A stretch of DNA of 64,000 nucleotides, taken from positions 310,001 to 374,000 of the forward strand of contig NZ_LWHJ01000028.1 in assembly GCF_001652725.1 (NCBI RefSeq), written 5' to 3'. This DNA comes from Pedobacter psychrophilus. Its GTDB lineage: Bacteria > Bacteroidota > Bacteroidia > Sphingobacteriales > Sphingobacteriaceae. Shown here in pieces: positions 28,201 to 35,051 of this stretch (positions are counted from its first letter, which is position 1; each line of letters opens with the position of its first letter). The notes beneath the pieces were generated by a model. It was not told the DNA's origin and did not search any database. It saw only the letters and a program-made list of their open reading frames with translations. A program made the translations under genes and the position numbers.

Positions 28201-28848
28201 ACGTTAATTAATGCAAAACTGAGTATTGCAGACACAACAGCAATGCTTGTTCCTTATGCAAAAGCTGCTGTGACAACAACCTCAATTAATACAAAACTGA
28301 GTATTGCAGATACAACGGCAATGCTTGTTCCTTATGCAAAAGCTGCTGCGACTCAAACTTTAATTAATGCCAAATTAAATATTTCAGATACCACAGCAAT
28401 GTTGACACCTTATGCAAAAGCTGCTGATTTTATGGATTTAACAACGACTCAAACAGTAGCGGGCGTGAAAACATTTACTTCAAATATGAATGTTGATGGT
28501 AATTTAAAATCAAATGGTTCTATAACTGCCCTTGCAGAAATTAGTTCTGAAATTACCTCAGATTTAACGGTAACTCCAGAAAACGCAAATCAATATAACA
28601 GTAAAGTATTAATCTGTAATCCATCAAGCGGCCCAATTACAATAACTTTTGATGCCTCTTTACCAACAGGATTTAATTGTATGGTTTTACAAAAAAGTGT
28701 TGATGCAAATAAAATTAATCTAGCCGGTGGCGCTGGTGTAGTTTTAAAAAATAGAAATAATTATACCGCAACAGCAGGCAATTACGCCATTGCTACCATT
28801 GTTAATATTGGGAGTAACGTAATTGTTTCTTCTGGTGATATGCAATAA
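25210..28848 (+). CDS. Giant repeat protein with tail-fibre-like C-terminus
   Basis: A 1212-residue protein with signal peptide (FLASLKIVAQ region) in four parts. Residues 1-140 are an N-terminal domain (NGITYQAVIFNPSTGNG, NQPFTAVPFALFAANAG) common in Bacteroidota surface proteins. Residues about 140-222 are a linker (AKIKDNAVTDNKIANGISAS, VGLGNVDNTSDINKPVS), a pattern also seen in phage tail fibres. Residues 223-1080 are 33 repeats of exactly 26 residues. Residues 1081-1212 contain QTVAGVKTFTSNMNVDGNL and a C-terminal domain (NYTATAGNYAIATIVNIGSN) resembling fibre tips. There is no T9SS sorting tail. Its neighbours are a T9SS-tailed protein and an FGE-fold protein. Likely a long surface fibre; binding target unknown. 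Confidence 0.75.
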   Translation: MKRLIFLIFLLASLKIVAQTNGITYQAVIFNPSTGNGVEKALANQKICMSFKILNNDTDIDYEENMQTTTDQFGAVNLLIGSGNKIGGLASSIDKINWGLGKKSLVVSINTTGNCSDYIEISNQPFTAVPFALFAANAGISATSTGKGVIQLAGDLGGLGSIAEKPIISNDAIVTAKIKDNAVTDNKIANGISASKVGLGNVDNTSDINKPVSLAAKESLDKKLNILDTAAMLKPYLKVLDISFLISSKVNVADTAAMLNPYAKKIATQNLINQKVNIADTATMLNTYAKTIATQNLINQKINIADTAAMLNPYAKAALTLAGLNTKVNNTDTASMLSPYAKTIATQNLVNQKVNIADIAAMLNPYAKTIATQNLVNQKVNIADTAAMLNPYAKTAATLAGLNQKVNVADTAAMLNPYAKTIATQNLVNQKVNIADTAAMLNPYSKSATTLARLNTKINIADTASMLNPYAKTAATLAGLNQKVNVADTAAMLISYAKSAATLASLNQKVNIADTAAMLNPYSKSATTLAGLNTKVNIADTASMLNPYAKTAATLVSLNQKVNVADTAAMLIPYSKSASTLAELNNKVNIADTASMLNPYAKTAATLVSLNQKVNIADTAAMLNPYAKQASTLAGLNSKVNVADTTAMLNPYAKTIATQNLINQKVNIADTAAMLNPYAKQVSTLVGLNSKINIADTAAMLNPYAKQASTLAGLNTKVSIADTASMLNPYARTIATQNLINQKVNVADTAAMLNPYAKSVSTLAGLNIKVNFADTASMLSHYAKSATTLAGLNTKVNITDTASMLNPYAKSAATTTSINSKLSIADTTAMLVPYAKAAATTTSINTKLNIADTIAMLVPYAKTAATTTLINAKLNTADTTAMLVPYAKAAATTTSINAKLSIADTTAMLSPYAKAAATTTLINAKLNISDTTAMLVPYAKAAATTTLINTKLNIADTTAMLFPYAKVVATTALINAKLNISDTTAMLTPYAKAAATTTLINAKLSIADTTAMLVPYAKAAVTTTSINTKLSIADTTAMLVPYAKAAATQTLINAKLNISDTTAMLTPYAKAADFMDLTTTQTVAGVKTFTSNMNVDGNLKSNGSITALAEISSEITSDLTVTPENANQYNSKVLICNPSSGPITITFDASLPTGFNCMVLQKSVDANKINLAGGAGVVLKNRNNYTATAGNYAIATIVNIGSNVIVSSGDMQ
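25876..28449 (+). repeat. 33 tandem 78-base coding repeats (26 residues each)
   Basis: Each unit follows K-[VIL]-N-I-A-D-T-A-A-M-L-N-P-Y-A-K plus a variable 10-residue part. Units 1-22 have the K[VI]N form with linkers like TIATQNLINQ or TAATLAGLNQ; units 23-33 have the KL form with linkers like AAATTTSINA. All 33 units keep exactly 26 residues with no insertion or loss, so 858 residues are in perfect register. Confidence 0.95.
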
Positions 28849-28882
28849 AAAATTGAGAAATAAGAACTTAAAAAACTTAGAA

Positions 28883-30367
28883 ATGAAAAAAATAACCCTA
28901 ATTATTATCTGCGCCTTAACGGTGATTTCATCATCAAAAGCAAACAATCTAATTATAGGAACACCTACAATCAATGGCGCCAATATATCCTTTACTATAC
29001 AATGGGAAAATAGTTGGAATGTAACTTCTGGTCCATCAAATTGGGATGCGGTTTGGATCTTTGTTAAAAGACAAACTTGTGATCAGTCAAATCAAAACCC
29101 CTGGGCACATGCCGATTTAAGTAGCGGTTCTGTTTCTGGATCAATACTTCAAGCGGATTTATCATCAGATAATAAAGGTGTTTTTGTTCGGAGAAGTGCT
29201 CCTGGAATGGGAAATATTACGCAGGAAACCGTTACGTTAACCTTGGGATCGGCTATTGGTGCGGATAATATTGGAGTTTACGGAATGGAGATGGTGAATG
29301 TTCCAGAAGGACAATTTTATGTTGGTGATGGCAGAACTGATTTGAACGGATTCACAGACGGTACATCTGATAATCCCCTACTTATTAATTCTACAAAACA
29401 ATCAAGTGGACTTGGAGCAAGCTCAGTTTATCAAAAACAAAATTTAGGTAGTTCAGTAGCTTTGCCAAGCACATTTCCGTTAGGATACAATAGGTTTTAT
29501 TGCATGAAATATGAAATTACAGCAGCGCAATATGTTGCTTTTTTAAATACTTTAACATACAATCAACAGTTAAAATTACAAGAAGATATTAACGCTACTC
29601 CGCCAACTTCACCAGTTGGCACCAGTATGAATTCTTACGCTGGGTATAGAATAGAAGTAAAAACCCCCGGAACATCAACTACCTCAATAACTCCTGCCGT
29701 TTATGGATGTGATGCTACAGATGATAATGTTTTTGACCAGTCAAATGATGGCTTAGGATTACCAGTATCTATAAGAGTTAAAGATTTTTTAACTTATTTA
29801 GATTGGGCAGCGATAAGACCAATGACAGAGTTTGAGTATGAAAAAGCCTGTAGAGGAACTTTAACGCCAGTTTTAAACGAGTTCTCTTGGGGTACTTCAG
29901 ATCAAACCGGCGTTCAGCCATATTATAATTTAAACCGCTTAAGCCCGAATGAATCTTTACCATCAGCACCCTTTGGACCTCAAAATGTTGGGCAAAACTA
30001 TGTTTGGCGAGTTGGCGCAACAGCAACCGCTGCTTCAGATAGGGTACATGCAGCCGCTACTTACTATGGTATTTTAGATATGACAGGTAATGTTTTTGAA
30101 CGTTGCATTGGAGGATGGAATTGGGATTATTCAGGCTTTACAATTAATAACGGAGATGGAAATATTGATGCGAATGCTTTTGCAAATGTTATTGGTTGGC
30201 CTTCTTTTATTAATGTAGATATAAATACTATTGAATCTTATTTTCCCCGAAGAGGAGCATCTGCAAATAGATCTGAAGGAATGTCTGTTAGCAATAGACA
30301 ATGGGCAAGTTTCGGTAACGGAGAAAAATCATTCTTAACTGGCGGCCGTGGTGTACGCTCATTTTAA
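28883..30367 (+). CDS. Formylglycine-generating-enzyme (SUMF1/EgtB/PvdO) fold protein, probably non-catalytic
   Basis: A 494-residue secreted protein; ATG 28883 gives a proper signal peptide (KKITLIIICALTVISSSKAN). Residues about 20-130 form an N-terminal beta domain (NWDAVWIFVKRQTC) common in Bacteroidota FGE-like proteins. The FGE-sulfatase fold follows: GMEMVNVPEGQFYVGDG, FYCMKYEITAAQYVAFLN, IRPMTEFEYEKACRG, ILDMTGNVFERC, and the C-terminal PRRGASANRSEG and FLTGGRGVRSF. The position where FGE has its catalytic cysteines (after the RGGS motif) here reads NRSEGMSVSNRQWASF, with no Cys. It is therefore probably structural or binding, as with GldJ/GldK-type proteins. It begins 34 bases after the repeat protein. 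Confidence 0.82.
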   Translation: MKKITLIIICALTVISSSKANNLIIGTPTINGANISFTIQWENSWNVTSGPSNWDAVWIFVKRQTCDQSNQNPWAHADLSSGSVSGSILQADLSSDNKGVFVRRSAPGMGNITQETVTLTLGSAIGADNIGVYGMEMVNVPEGQFYVGDGRTDLNGFTDGTSDNPLLINSTKQSSGLGASSVYQKQNLGSSVALPSTFPLGYNRFYCMKYEITAAQYVAFLNTLTYNQQLKLQEDINATPPTSPVGTSMNSYAGYRIEVKTPGTSTTSITPAVYGCDATDDNVFDQSNDGLGLPVSIRVKDFLTYLDWAAIRPMTEFEYEKACRGTLTPVLNEFSWGTSDQTGVQPYYNLNRLSPNESLPSAPFGPQNVGQNYVWRVGATATAASDRVHAAATYYGILDMTGNVFERCIGGWNWDYSGFTINNGDGNIDANAFANVIGWPSFINVDINTIESYFPRRGASANRSEGMSVSNRQWASFGNGEKSFLTGGRGVRSF

Positions 30368-30379
30368 GTATTTATAAAA

Positions 30380-30895
30380 ATGATAAACGTGAAAAAAATA
30401 CTGTTGGTATTGGTTTTATTGTTTGCCAGTATTACTTTCTATGGCCAAATAAGCTTACCAGCAATGCGAGGAGTTTTTTCTTCATCTGGAATTCCTAAAA
30501 CAATGTTTACCGGAGGCCGAGGTAGTGGTTTTGATTCAAAAGAAACTATTCAATCTGTTTGCCCGGAATTAGTTGTTGTATCTATTTTTTATGGAGGAAC
30601 CGGCTACGGAGATCAGCAGCAGATTTTAAGTCAAAGCACTTGCCCTGTTCTTGCAGTCGAATCTATTTTTTATGGAGGATCAGGATATGGAGATCAGCAG
30701 CAGGTTTTAAGTCAAAACATCTGCTCTGTTCTTGCAGTCGAATCTATTTTCTACGGTGGATCAGGCTATGGAGATCAACAACAAATCATAAAACAAACTA
30801 ATTGTCCGGCACTTGCTGTAGAATCTATATTTTCTGGAGGATCAGGATATGGTGATCAGCAAAAAACAGTTATTCAAAATGTTTGTACGTATTAA
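30380..30895 (+). CDS. Secreted small protein of 27-residue GGSGYGDQQ repeats
   Basis: A 171-residue protein with a signal peptide (ILLVLVLLFASITFYGQ). Residues 61-168 are four tandem 27-residue repeats with the pattern C-P-x-L-A-V-E-S-I-F-Y-G-G-S-G-Y-G-D-Q-Q-Q-x-L-S-Q. A degenerate half unit (FTGGRGSGFDSKETIQSV) precedes and a terminal CTY ends the protein. Each unit begins with one Cys. The gene starts 12 bases after the FGE-fold gene, whose C-terminus also ends in FLTGGRG. I do not recognise a named family; GGxGDG-type repeats are known from other Bacteroidota surface proteins. Function unknown. Confidence 0.75.
   Translation: MINVKKILLVLVLLFASITFYGQISLPAMRGVFSSSGIPKTMFTGGRGSGFDSKETIQSVCPELVVVSIFYGGTGYGDQQQILSQSTCPVLAVESIFYGGSGYGDQQQVLSQNICSVLAVESIFYGGSGYGDQQQIIKQTNCPALAVESIFSGGSGYGDQQKTVIQNVCTY
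30560..30883 (+). repeat. Four tandem 81-base coding repeats
   Basis: The four units encode the 27-residue repeats of the GGSGYGDQQ protein. Units 1-3 are nearly identical in DNA (for example ATCTATTTTTTATGGAGGA), indicating recent duplication or conversion; unit 4 has diverged (IFSGGSGYG, DQQKTV). Confidence 0.9.
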
Positions 30896-30953
30896 TTTTA
30901 ATGAATGAATTTTCTAGAAATAGAGGAGCACTAATTCAAGTTTTTGATACAAA

Positions 30954-31703
30954 TCAACTGTTCATTACAGATCCTGCGTTGATATCTATGGTTTGTCCGA
31001 TGATTGATTGTTGTTTCAATAAGTAGGAAACCAGATCAGCAATTTCTTGAGGTTGGCTCATTTTTTTTAGAGGGACACTTTGCATTGCAATATCAAAAAA
31101 CTCGGCTTTGCTAATCCCGATGCCATCGGCAATGCCCTGTAAACCTTCTTGTGCCATATCAGTATCTACCCAACCTGGCGCAATAGCATTTACCAAGATA
31201 TTTTTAGATGCAAATTCCATTGCCCAAGAACGCATTAATCCCAGCAAACCAGCTTTAGAAGCGCAATAGGCAGTATAATTTACTACTCCTAATCTTGCTA
31301 AAACAGAAGAAGTGATTAAAATATGTTTAACTTCATTTTTGGACAAAACCAGGTTTGGTAAAAAAGCATTTACAAAATTATAAGTCCCGGTAAGATTGGT
31401 GCTTACTATTTCATCCCACCTGTCTTTTTCTCCCCAATTATTTTCTCCACCAATTCCCGCGTTTGCTACAATTCCGTCAATAGGAATACTTTGTGCCATT
31501 TTTGCTGCTGCCAAAACCGAATCTTTGTTTGTTATATCTGCAGCTAAAATCAAATGATTATCTCCTTTTAACCCAGATTTAACCTCTTCTAAATTAGCCC
31601 TATTTCTGCCTAATAGTATAATTTGATTCCCCTCACTGGCTAATTGATTTGCCATTGCTTTACCTATTCCACTCCCGGCACCACTAATTATATATGTTTT
31701 CAT
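30954..31703 (-). CDS. Short-chain dehydrogenase/reductase
   Basis: A 249-residue classical SDR. The cofactor motif GAGSGIGKAMA lies at residues about 8-18, NAGIGG at about residue 85, the catalytic Ser in ITSSVLAR, and YxxxK as YCASK at about residue 145. The C-terminus carries the usual PxEIADLVSYLL segment. Family members are NAD(P)-dependent oxidoreductases; the substrate cannot be read from sequence. It lies on the same strand as, and 57 bases after, the dipeptide epimerase gene, possibly co-transcribed. Confidence 0.88.
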   Translation of the reverse strand: MKTYIISGAGSGIGKAMANQLASEGNQIILLGRNRANLEEVKSGLKGDNHLILAADITNKDSVLAAAKMAQSIPIDGIVANAGIGGENNWGEKDRWDEIVSTNLTGTYNFVNAFLPNLVLSKNEVKHILITSSVLARLGVVNYTAYCASKAGLLGLMRSWAMEFASKNILVNAIAPGWVDTDMAQEGLQGIADGIGISKAEFFDIAMQSVPLKKMSQPQEIADLVSYLLKQQSIIGQTIDINAGSVMNS

Positions 31704-31760
31704 TTTTTATATTTATTGATTTACTAAAATGAGAATTCATTGAAATAATTTTTTATCACC

Positions 31761-32780
31761 TCAAATAAAATTAACTCCTAAGCCGGCTTGTTTGTTTAAA
31801 ATATACTTTCCTTGTTTAAATTCTGGCGTTTTAAAAGGATTGTTTAATGTTAAAAAGGGGCCATCTAAATCTGCATAATCACATAACGGAGCCAACGCAA
31901 CACCAGCCAAAGTTGCGATACTGGTTTCGCTCATGCAGCCAATTAAAATTTTCAGGTTATTTTCTCTTGCGGCTTTAATCATTTTAAAGGCTTCATGCAT
32001 TCCGGCAGATTTCATTAATTTGATGTTGATGCCGTGGTAAATACCTTTTGCTTTTTGTACATCATCTAATCTTTGTATGGCTTCATCACCAATTATTGGG
32101 ATTGGCGAATTTTCTGTAATCCAGGCGTTTCCATCAATATCTTCTTTCGGCATAGGTTGTTCTATTAATAAAACACCTTGTTCTTGTAGCCAAAAAGCCA
32201 TCTCTAATCCTTGTTTTTTATCTGCCCAGCCTTGGTTTGCATCTACATATAAAGGCATATCCGTTACAGAGCGGATGGTTTCAATCAACAATTTATCAGA
32301 TTCCCTTCCCAATTTTATTTTTAACAATTTAAAACCATCAGCAAGCGCATCATTTACTTTTTTTATGATAATTTCTGGTTCATCAATGCCCACGGTAAAT
32401 GTAGTTAACGGCATTAAATCGGGCGAAGACCCAAATAATTCATAGCAAGGTTTTTCTAATAATTTGCCTGTTAGATCATGAAGTGCAATATCAACAGCGG
32501 CTTTAATTGCAGGTAAACCCGGTTCAATATCATCTAAATAAGCAATAACTTCATCTAAATCTAAAGGAAAAGAAAACCAATTTAAATCAATTTTTTTTAA
32601 AAATTTAATTGCCGTTTCTATGCTTTCTCCCATATATGGCACCATAGAAGCTTCTCCCAAACCAACTTTCCCTTCATGTTCAATTTCTAAAAGCATTAAA
32701 GGTGTGGAAGTTCTGGAGAATTTGGCAATTGTAAATGGGTATTTTAATTCTAATTGATAAGGTTTGTAGCTCAGTCGCAT
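31761..32780 (-). CDS. Dipeptide (L-Ala-D/L-Glu type) epimerase
   Basis: A 339-residue enolase-superfamily protein. The N-terminal cap starts MRLSYKPYQLELKYPFTIA. The barrel carries the acid-base pair and metal ligands of the muconate-lactonising subgroup: the KxK motif in LLKIKLGR (about residue 155), VDANQGW, IEQPMP, IGDEAI and the second Lys in GINIKLMKSAG (about residue 260). The subgroup epimerises L-Ala-D-Glu and related dipeptides, typically during recycling of murein peptides. The DxD specificity region CDYADLDGPFL near the end fits. Exact dipeptide preference is not certain. Confidence 0.88.
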   Translation of the reverse strand: MRLSYKPYQLELKYPFTIAKFSRTSTPLMLLEIEHEGKVGLGEASMVPYMGESIETAIKFLKKIDLNWFSFPLDLDEVIAYLDDIEPGLPAIKAAVDIALHDLTGKLLEKPCYELFGSSPDLMPLTTFTVGIDEPEIIIKKVNDALADGFKLLKIKLGRESDKLLIETIRSVTDMPLYVDANQGWADKKQGLEMAFWLQEQGVLLIEQPMPKEDIDGNAWITENSPIPIIGDEAIQRLDDVQKAKGIYHGINIKLMKSAGMHEAFKMIKAARENNLKILIGCMSETSIATLAGVALAPLCDYADLDGPFLTLNNPFKTPEFKQGKYILNKQAGLGVNFI

Positions 32781-32867
32781 TTTTTTATTTGAAAATCAAA
32801 TTTGCTAATAAATCGCAAGAAATGGGTTTTAAGTGTAATTATATTGGCATAATTTAGCCGTTATAAA

Positions 32868-33716
32868 ATGGAATTAAATCAAAAAAGTTTAGATTATTAT
32901 CGAATTGCAAAAGCAATTGAATTTATTAATCAAAATTTTAAAGCTCAGCCCAATTTAGATCAAATTGCAGATGCTGTAAATTTAAGTCCGTTTCATTTCC
33001 AAAAGCTGTTTACTAATTGGGCAGGCGTTAGTCCTAAGAAGTTTTTGCAGTTTATTAGTGTTAAATATGCAAAGGAAGTTTTGAGAGATAAATCAGCAAA
33101 TCTTTTTGATGCGGCTTATCAAACGGGGCTTTCTGGTACTGGCCGGCTGCATGATTTATTTGTGAATATAGAAGGAATGACACCAGGAGAATTTCAAAAT
33201 GGCGGCATCAATTTGAAAATAGCTTATCAATTTTATGAAACATTTTTTGGTAAAATCATCATCGCAAATACAATAAAGGGAATATGTTTTATGGCTTTCG
33301 CCGATGAATTGCATTTAGCTTTTGAAAATTTAAGAACGCATTTTGCAAATGCTGATTTAGTAAACGAACAAAATGAAACACAGATGCTAGCATTAGCAAT
33401 TTTTTCTAAAGATTGGAGCGACATTAAACAAATTAAGCTTCATTTAAAAGGGACACCATTTCAGCTTAAAGTTTGGGAAACTTTGCTAAAAATCCCTACG
33501 GGTAATTTAACAAGTTACAGAGAGATCGCCAAAAAAATAGAAACCCCAAATGCTTCAAGAGCAGTAGGGAAAGCCATTGGCGCAAATCCAATTGCTTTTT
33601 TAATTCCTTGCCATAGGGTAATACAAACAACTGGAAATTTTGGAGGTTATAGATGGGGATTTACCAGAAAAGCGGCAATTATAGGATGGGAAGCTGCAAC
33701 TAAAAATTTGATTTAA
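32868..33716 (+). CDS. Ada-like protein: AraC-type HTH plus O6-alkylguanine-DNA methyltransferase
   Basis: A 282-residue protein. Residues 1-105 are an AraC-type double HTH (NLDQIADAVNLSPFHFQKLF, then MTPGEFQNGG). Residues about 190-280 are the methyltransferase domain with the active-site Cys in PCHRVI, preceded by ASRAVGKAIGANPIAFLI and TGNLTSYREIAKKI. The N-terminal Cys4 zinc domain of classical Ada, which senses methyl phosphotriesters, is absent. The protein repairs O6-methylguanine and may regulate transcription. AlkB, another alkylation-repair gene, is about 600 bases downstream with a toxin-antitoxin pair between. Confidence 0.92.
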   Translation: MELNQKSLDYYRIAKAIEFINQNFKAQPNLDQIADAVNLSPFHFQKLFTNWAGVSPKKFLQFISVKYAKEVLRDKSANLFDAAYQTGLSGTGRLHDLFVNIEGMTPGEFQNGGINLKIAYQFYETFFGKIIIANTIKGICFMAFADELHLAFENLRTHFANADLVNEQNETQMLALAIFSKDWSDIKQIKLHLKGTPFQLKVWETLLKIPTGNLTSYREIAKKIETPNASRAVGKAIGANPIAFLIPCHRVIQTTGNFGGYRWGFTRKAAIIGWEAATKNLI

Positions 33717-33770
33717 GATTTTTTAAAGTTAGATTTATAATAGAGTTTCATTTATAGAAAATCGTACAAC

Positions 33771-34001
33771 ATGAAATTACAGATAATTGAAGATATAAAA
33801 GGAGATAAAGAAGGTGTTTTTATTCCTATTGAAGACTGGGCTCGGATAAAAGCTAATTATCCTGATATCGAAAATTTAGATATTGAATTATCTAAATGGG
33901 AACAGGAATTAATTGACAATAGATTGAAGGCAATTGATGAAAATTCTGAAAGATTAATGGACGGGAAAGTTTTATTTGAAGAATTGAAAAGAAAAATTTG
34001 A
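33771..34001 (+). CDS. Antitoxin of a RelE/ParE-type pair
   Basis: A 76-residue acidic protein. It lacks a recognisable DNA-binding fold by eye but has a charged helical pattern (WEQELIDNRLKAIDENSERL) and the end MDGKVLFEELKRKI. Its TGA overlaps the ATG of the toxin gene in TGATG, the classical coupling of type II toxin-antitoxin genes. The role follows mainly from its size and position. Confidence 0.7.
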   Translation: MKLQIIEDIKGDKEGVFIPIEDWARIKANYPDIENLDIELSKWEQELIDNRLKAIDENSERLMDGKVLFEELKRKI

Positions 34002-34306
34002 TGACTTATCATTGCTTTTTTTTGATGAAGTCCAAATTGATATTATTGGAGCAAAAAATTGGTATAAAAAGCAAAAAGAAGGCTTAGAGATTGAGTTTTC
34101 TGAAGAAATAGAAAAAGCAATTCTTTATCTATTAAAAACACCGAAATCTTATTCTATTCGTTATAAGAATATAAGAATTTCTCATCCAAAAAGATTTCCT
34201 TTTAATATTCATTTTTATATAGATGAAAAAGATTAAAACCGTTGTGATTATATCGATAGTACATAATAAAAAAAACCCTTTAATCACCTCAAAAAGAATT
34301 TCTTAA
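34001..34306 (+). pseudogene. RelE/ParE-type toxin gene with two compensating frameshifts
   Basis: The ATG at 34001 overlaps the antitoxin stop. It reads MTYHCFF, then a run of eight T (34016-34023) puts it out of frame; one more T would continue FDEVQIDIIGAKNWYKKQKE, the RelE/ParE start. The middle frame runs to HFYIDEKD and a TAA at 34234-34236. Beyond it, another frame continues KTVVIISIVHNKKNP and LITSKRIS to TAA 34304-34306, the usual end of this family. The second shift is explained by one extra A in the A5 run at about 34226 or one extra T near the stop. The rebuilt protein is about 101 residues. It is either decayed or affected by homopolymer errors. Confidence 0.75.
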
Positions 34307-34312
34307 AGTAAA

Positions 34313-34915
34313 ATGGATTTATTTAATCCTTTTGTAAATCATAATCTTTTGCCTAAAGATGGCGAAGTAATTTATTACGGACCAATTATTTCTATTCAAC
34401 AAGCAAATAATTTTTTGCAGCAACTTTTAGATAATATCCAATGGAAAAATGATGAAGCTGTTATTTTTGGAAAGCATATCATTACCAAAAGAAAAGTAGC
34501 TTGGTATGCAGACGCTAATTTTTCTTATACCTATTCTAAAACCACAAAACAAGCTTTGCTTTGGACAAAATCGCTCTTAGAATTAAAGTCTTTAGTAGAA
34601 GAAAAAACTAAAACCACCTATAATTCATGCTTATTAAACCTATACCACAATGGTGATGAAGGAATGGGTTGGCATAGCGACGATGAAAAGGAACTAACAA
34701 AAAACGGAAGTATTGCATCTTTAAGTTTAGGTGCAGAGCGTAAATTCTTGTTAAAAAATAAAACGGATAAACAACTGATTTCTGTTTTTTTAGAGAACGG
34801 AAGTTTATTAGAAATGAAAGGAACCACCCAAACAAATTGGTTACATCGGTTACCGCCTACTAAAAAAGTGAACACACCAAGAATTAACTTAACATTTAGA
34901 AAGATAGGCGGTTGA
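34313..34915 (+). CDS. alkB: AlkB-type alpha-ketoglutarate-dependent DNA repair dioxygenase
   Basis: A 200-residue AlkB homologue. The iron ligands are in WHSDDE (His and Asp, about residue 121) and WLHRLP (His, about residue 178); the 2-oxoglutarate-binding Arg pair is in PRINLTFR at the C-terminus. NLYHNGDEGMGWHSDDE and SLSLGAERKFLL are typical of this family. It oxidatively removes methyl groups from 1-methyladenine and 3-methylcytosine. It starts 7 bases after the end of the toxin remnant, so it is probably transcribed with the toxin-antitoxin pair, and functionally pairs with the Ada-like gene upstream. Confidence 0.92.
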   Translation: MDLFNPFVNHNLLPKDGEVIYYGPIISIQQANNFLQQLLDNIQWKNDEAVIFGKHIITKRKVAWYADANFSYTYSKTTKQALLWTKSLLELKSLVEEKTKTTYNSCLLNLYHNGDEGMGWHSDDEKELTKNGSIASLSLGAERKFLLKNKTDKQLISVFLENGSLLEMKGTTQTNWLHRLPPTKKVNTPRINLTFRKIGG

Positions 34916-35051
34916 TCTTAATAATTAATTTTTAAGAATTCTATCGTTTTTAAATCTGAATTTCAGCTGTTTCTTTTATCTCAAATAAATTTCTTTGTTT
35001 GCAACCAATACAATTATAAATTCGTCTATTATATATCAAACAAAATCAATC

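Noticed and set aside
25876-28449. Could the 78-base periodicity be a CRISPR array or satellite?
   Set aside because: The repeats stay in frame within one long protein, vary at third positions, and have no unique spacers of constant length.
30559-30801. Second forward frame inside the 27-residue repeat gene, also repetitive
   Set aside because: Repetition is forced by the 81-base units; no signal peptide and codon use is unlike neighbours.
30901-31026. Forward ORF starting MNEFSRNRGAL over the end of the SDR gene
   Set aside because: It is mostly antisense to a conserved SDR and has no recognisable content.
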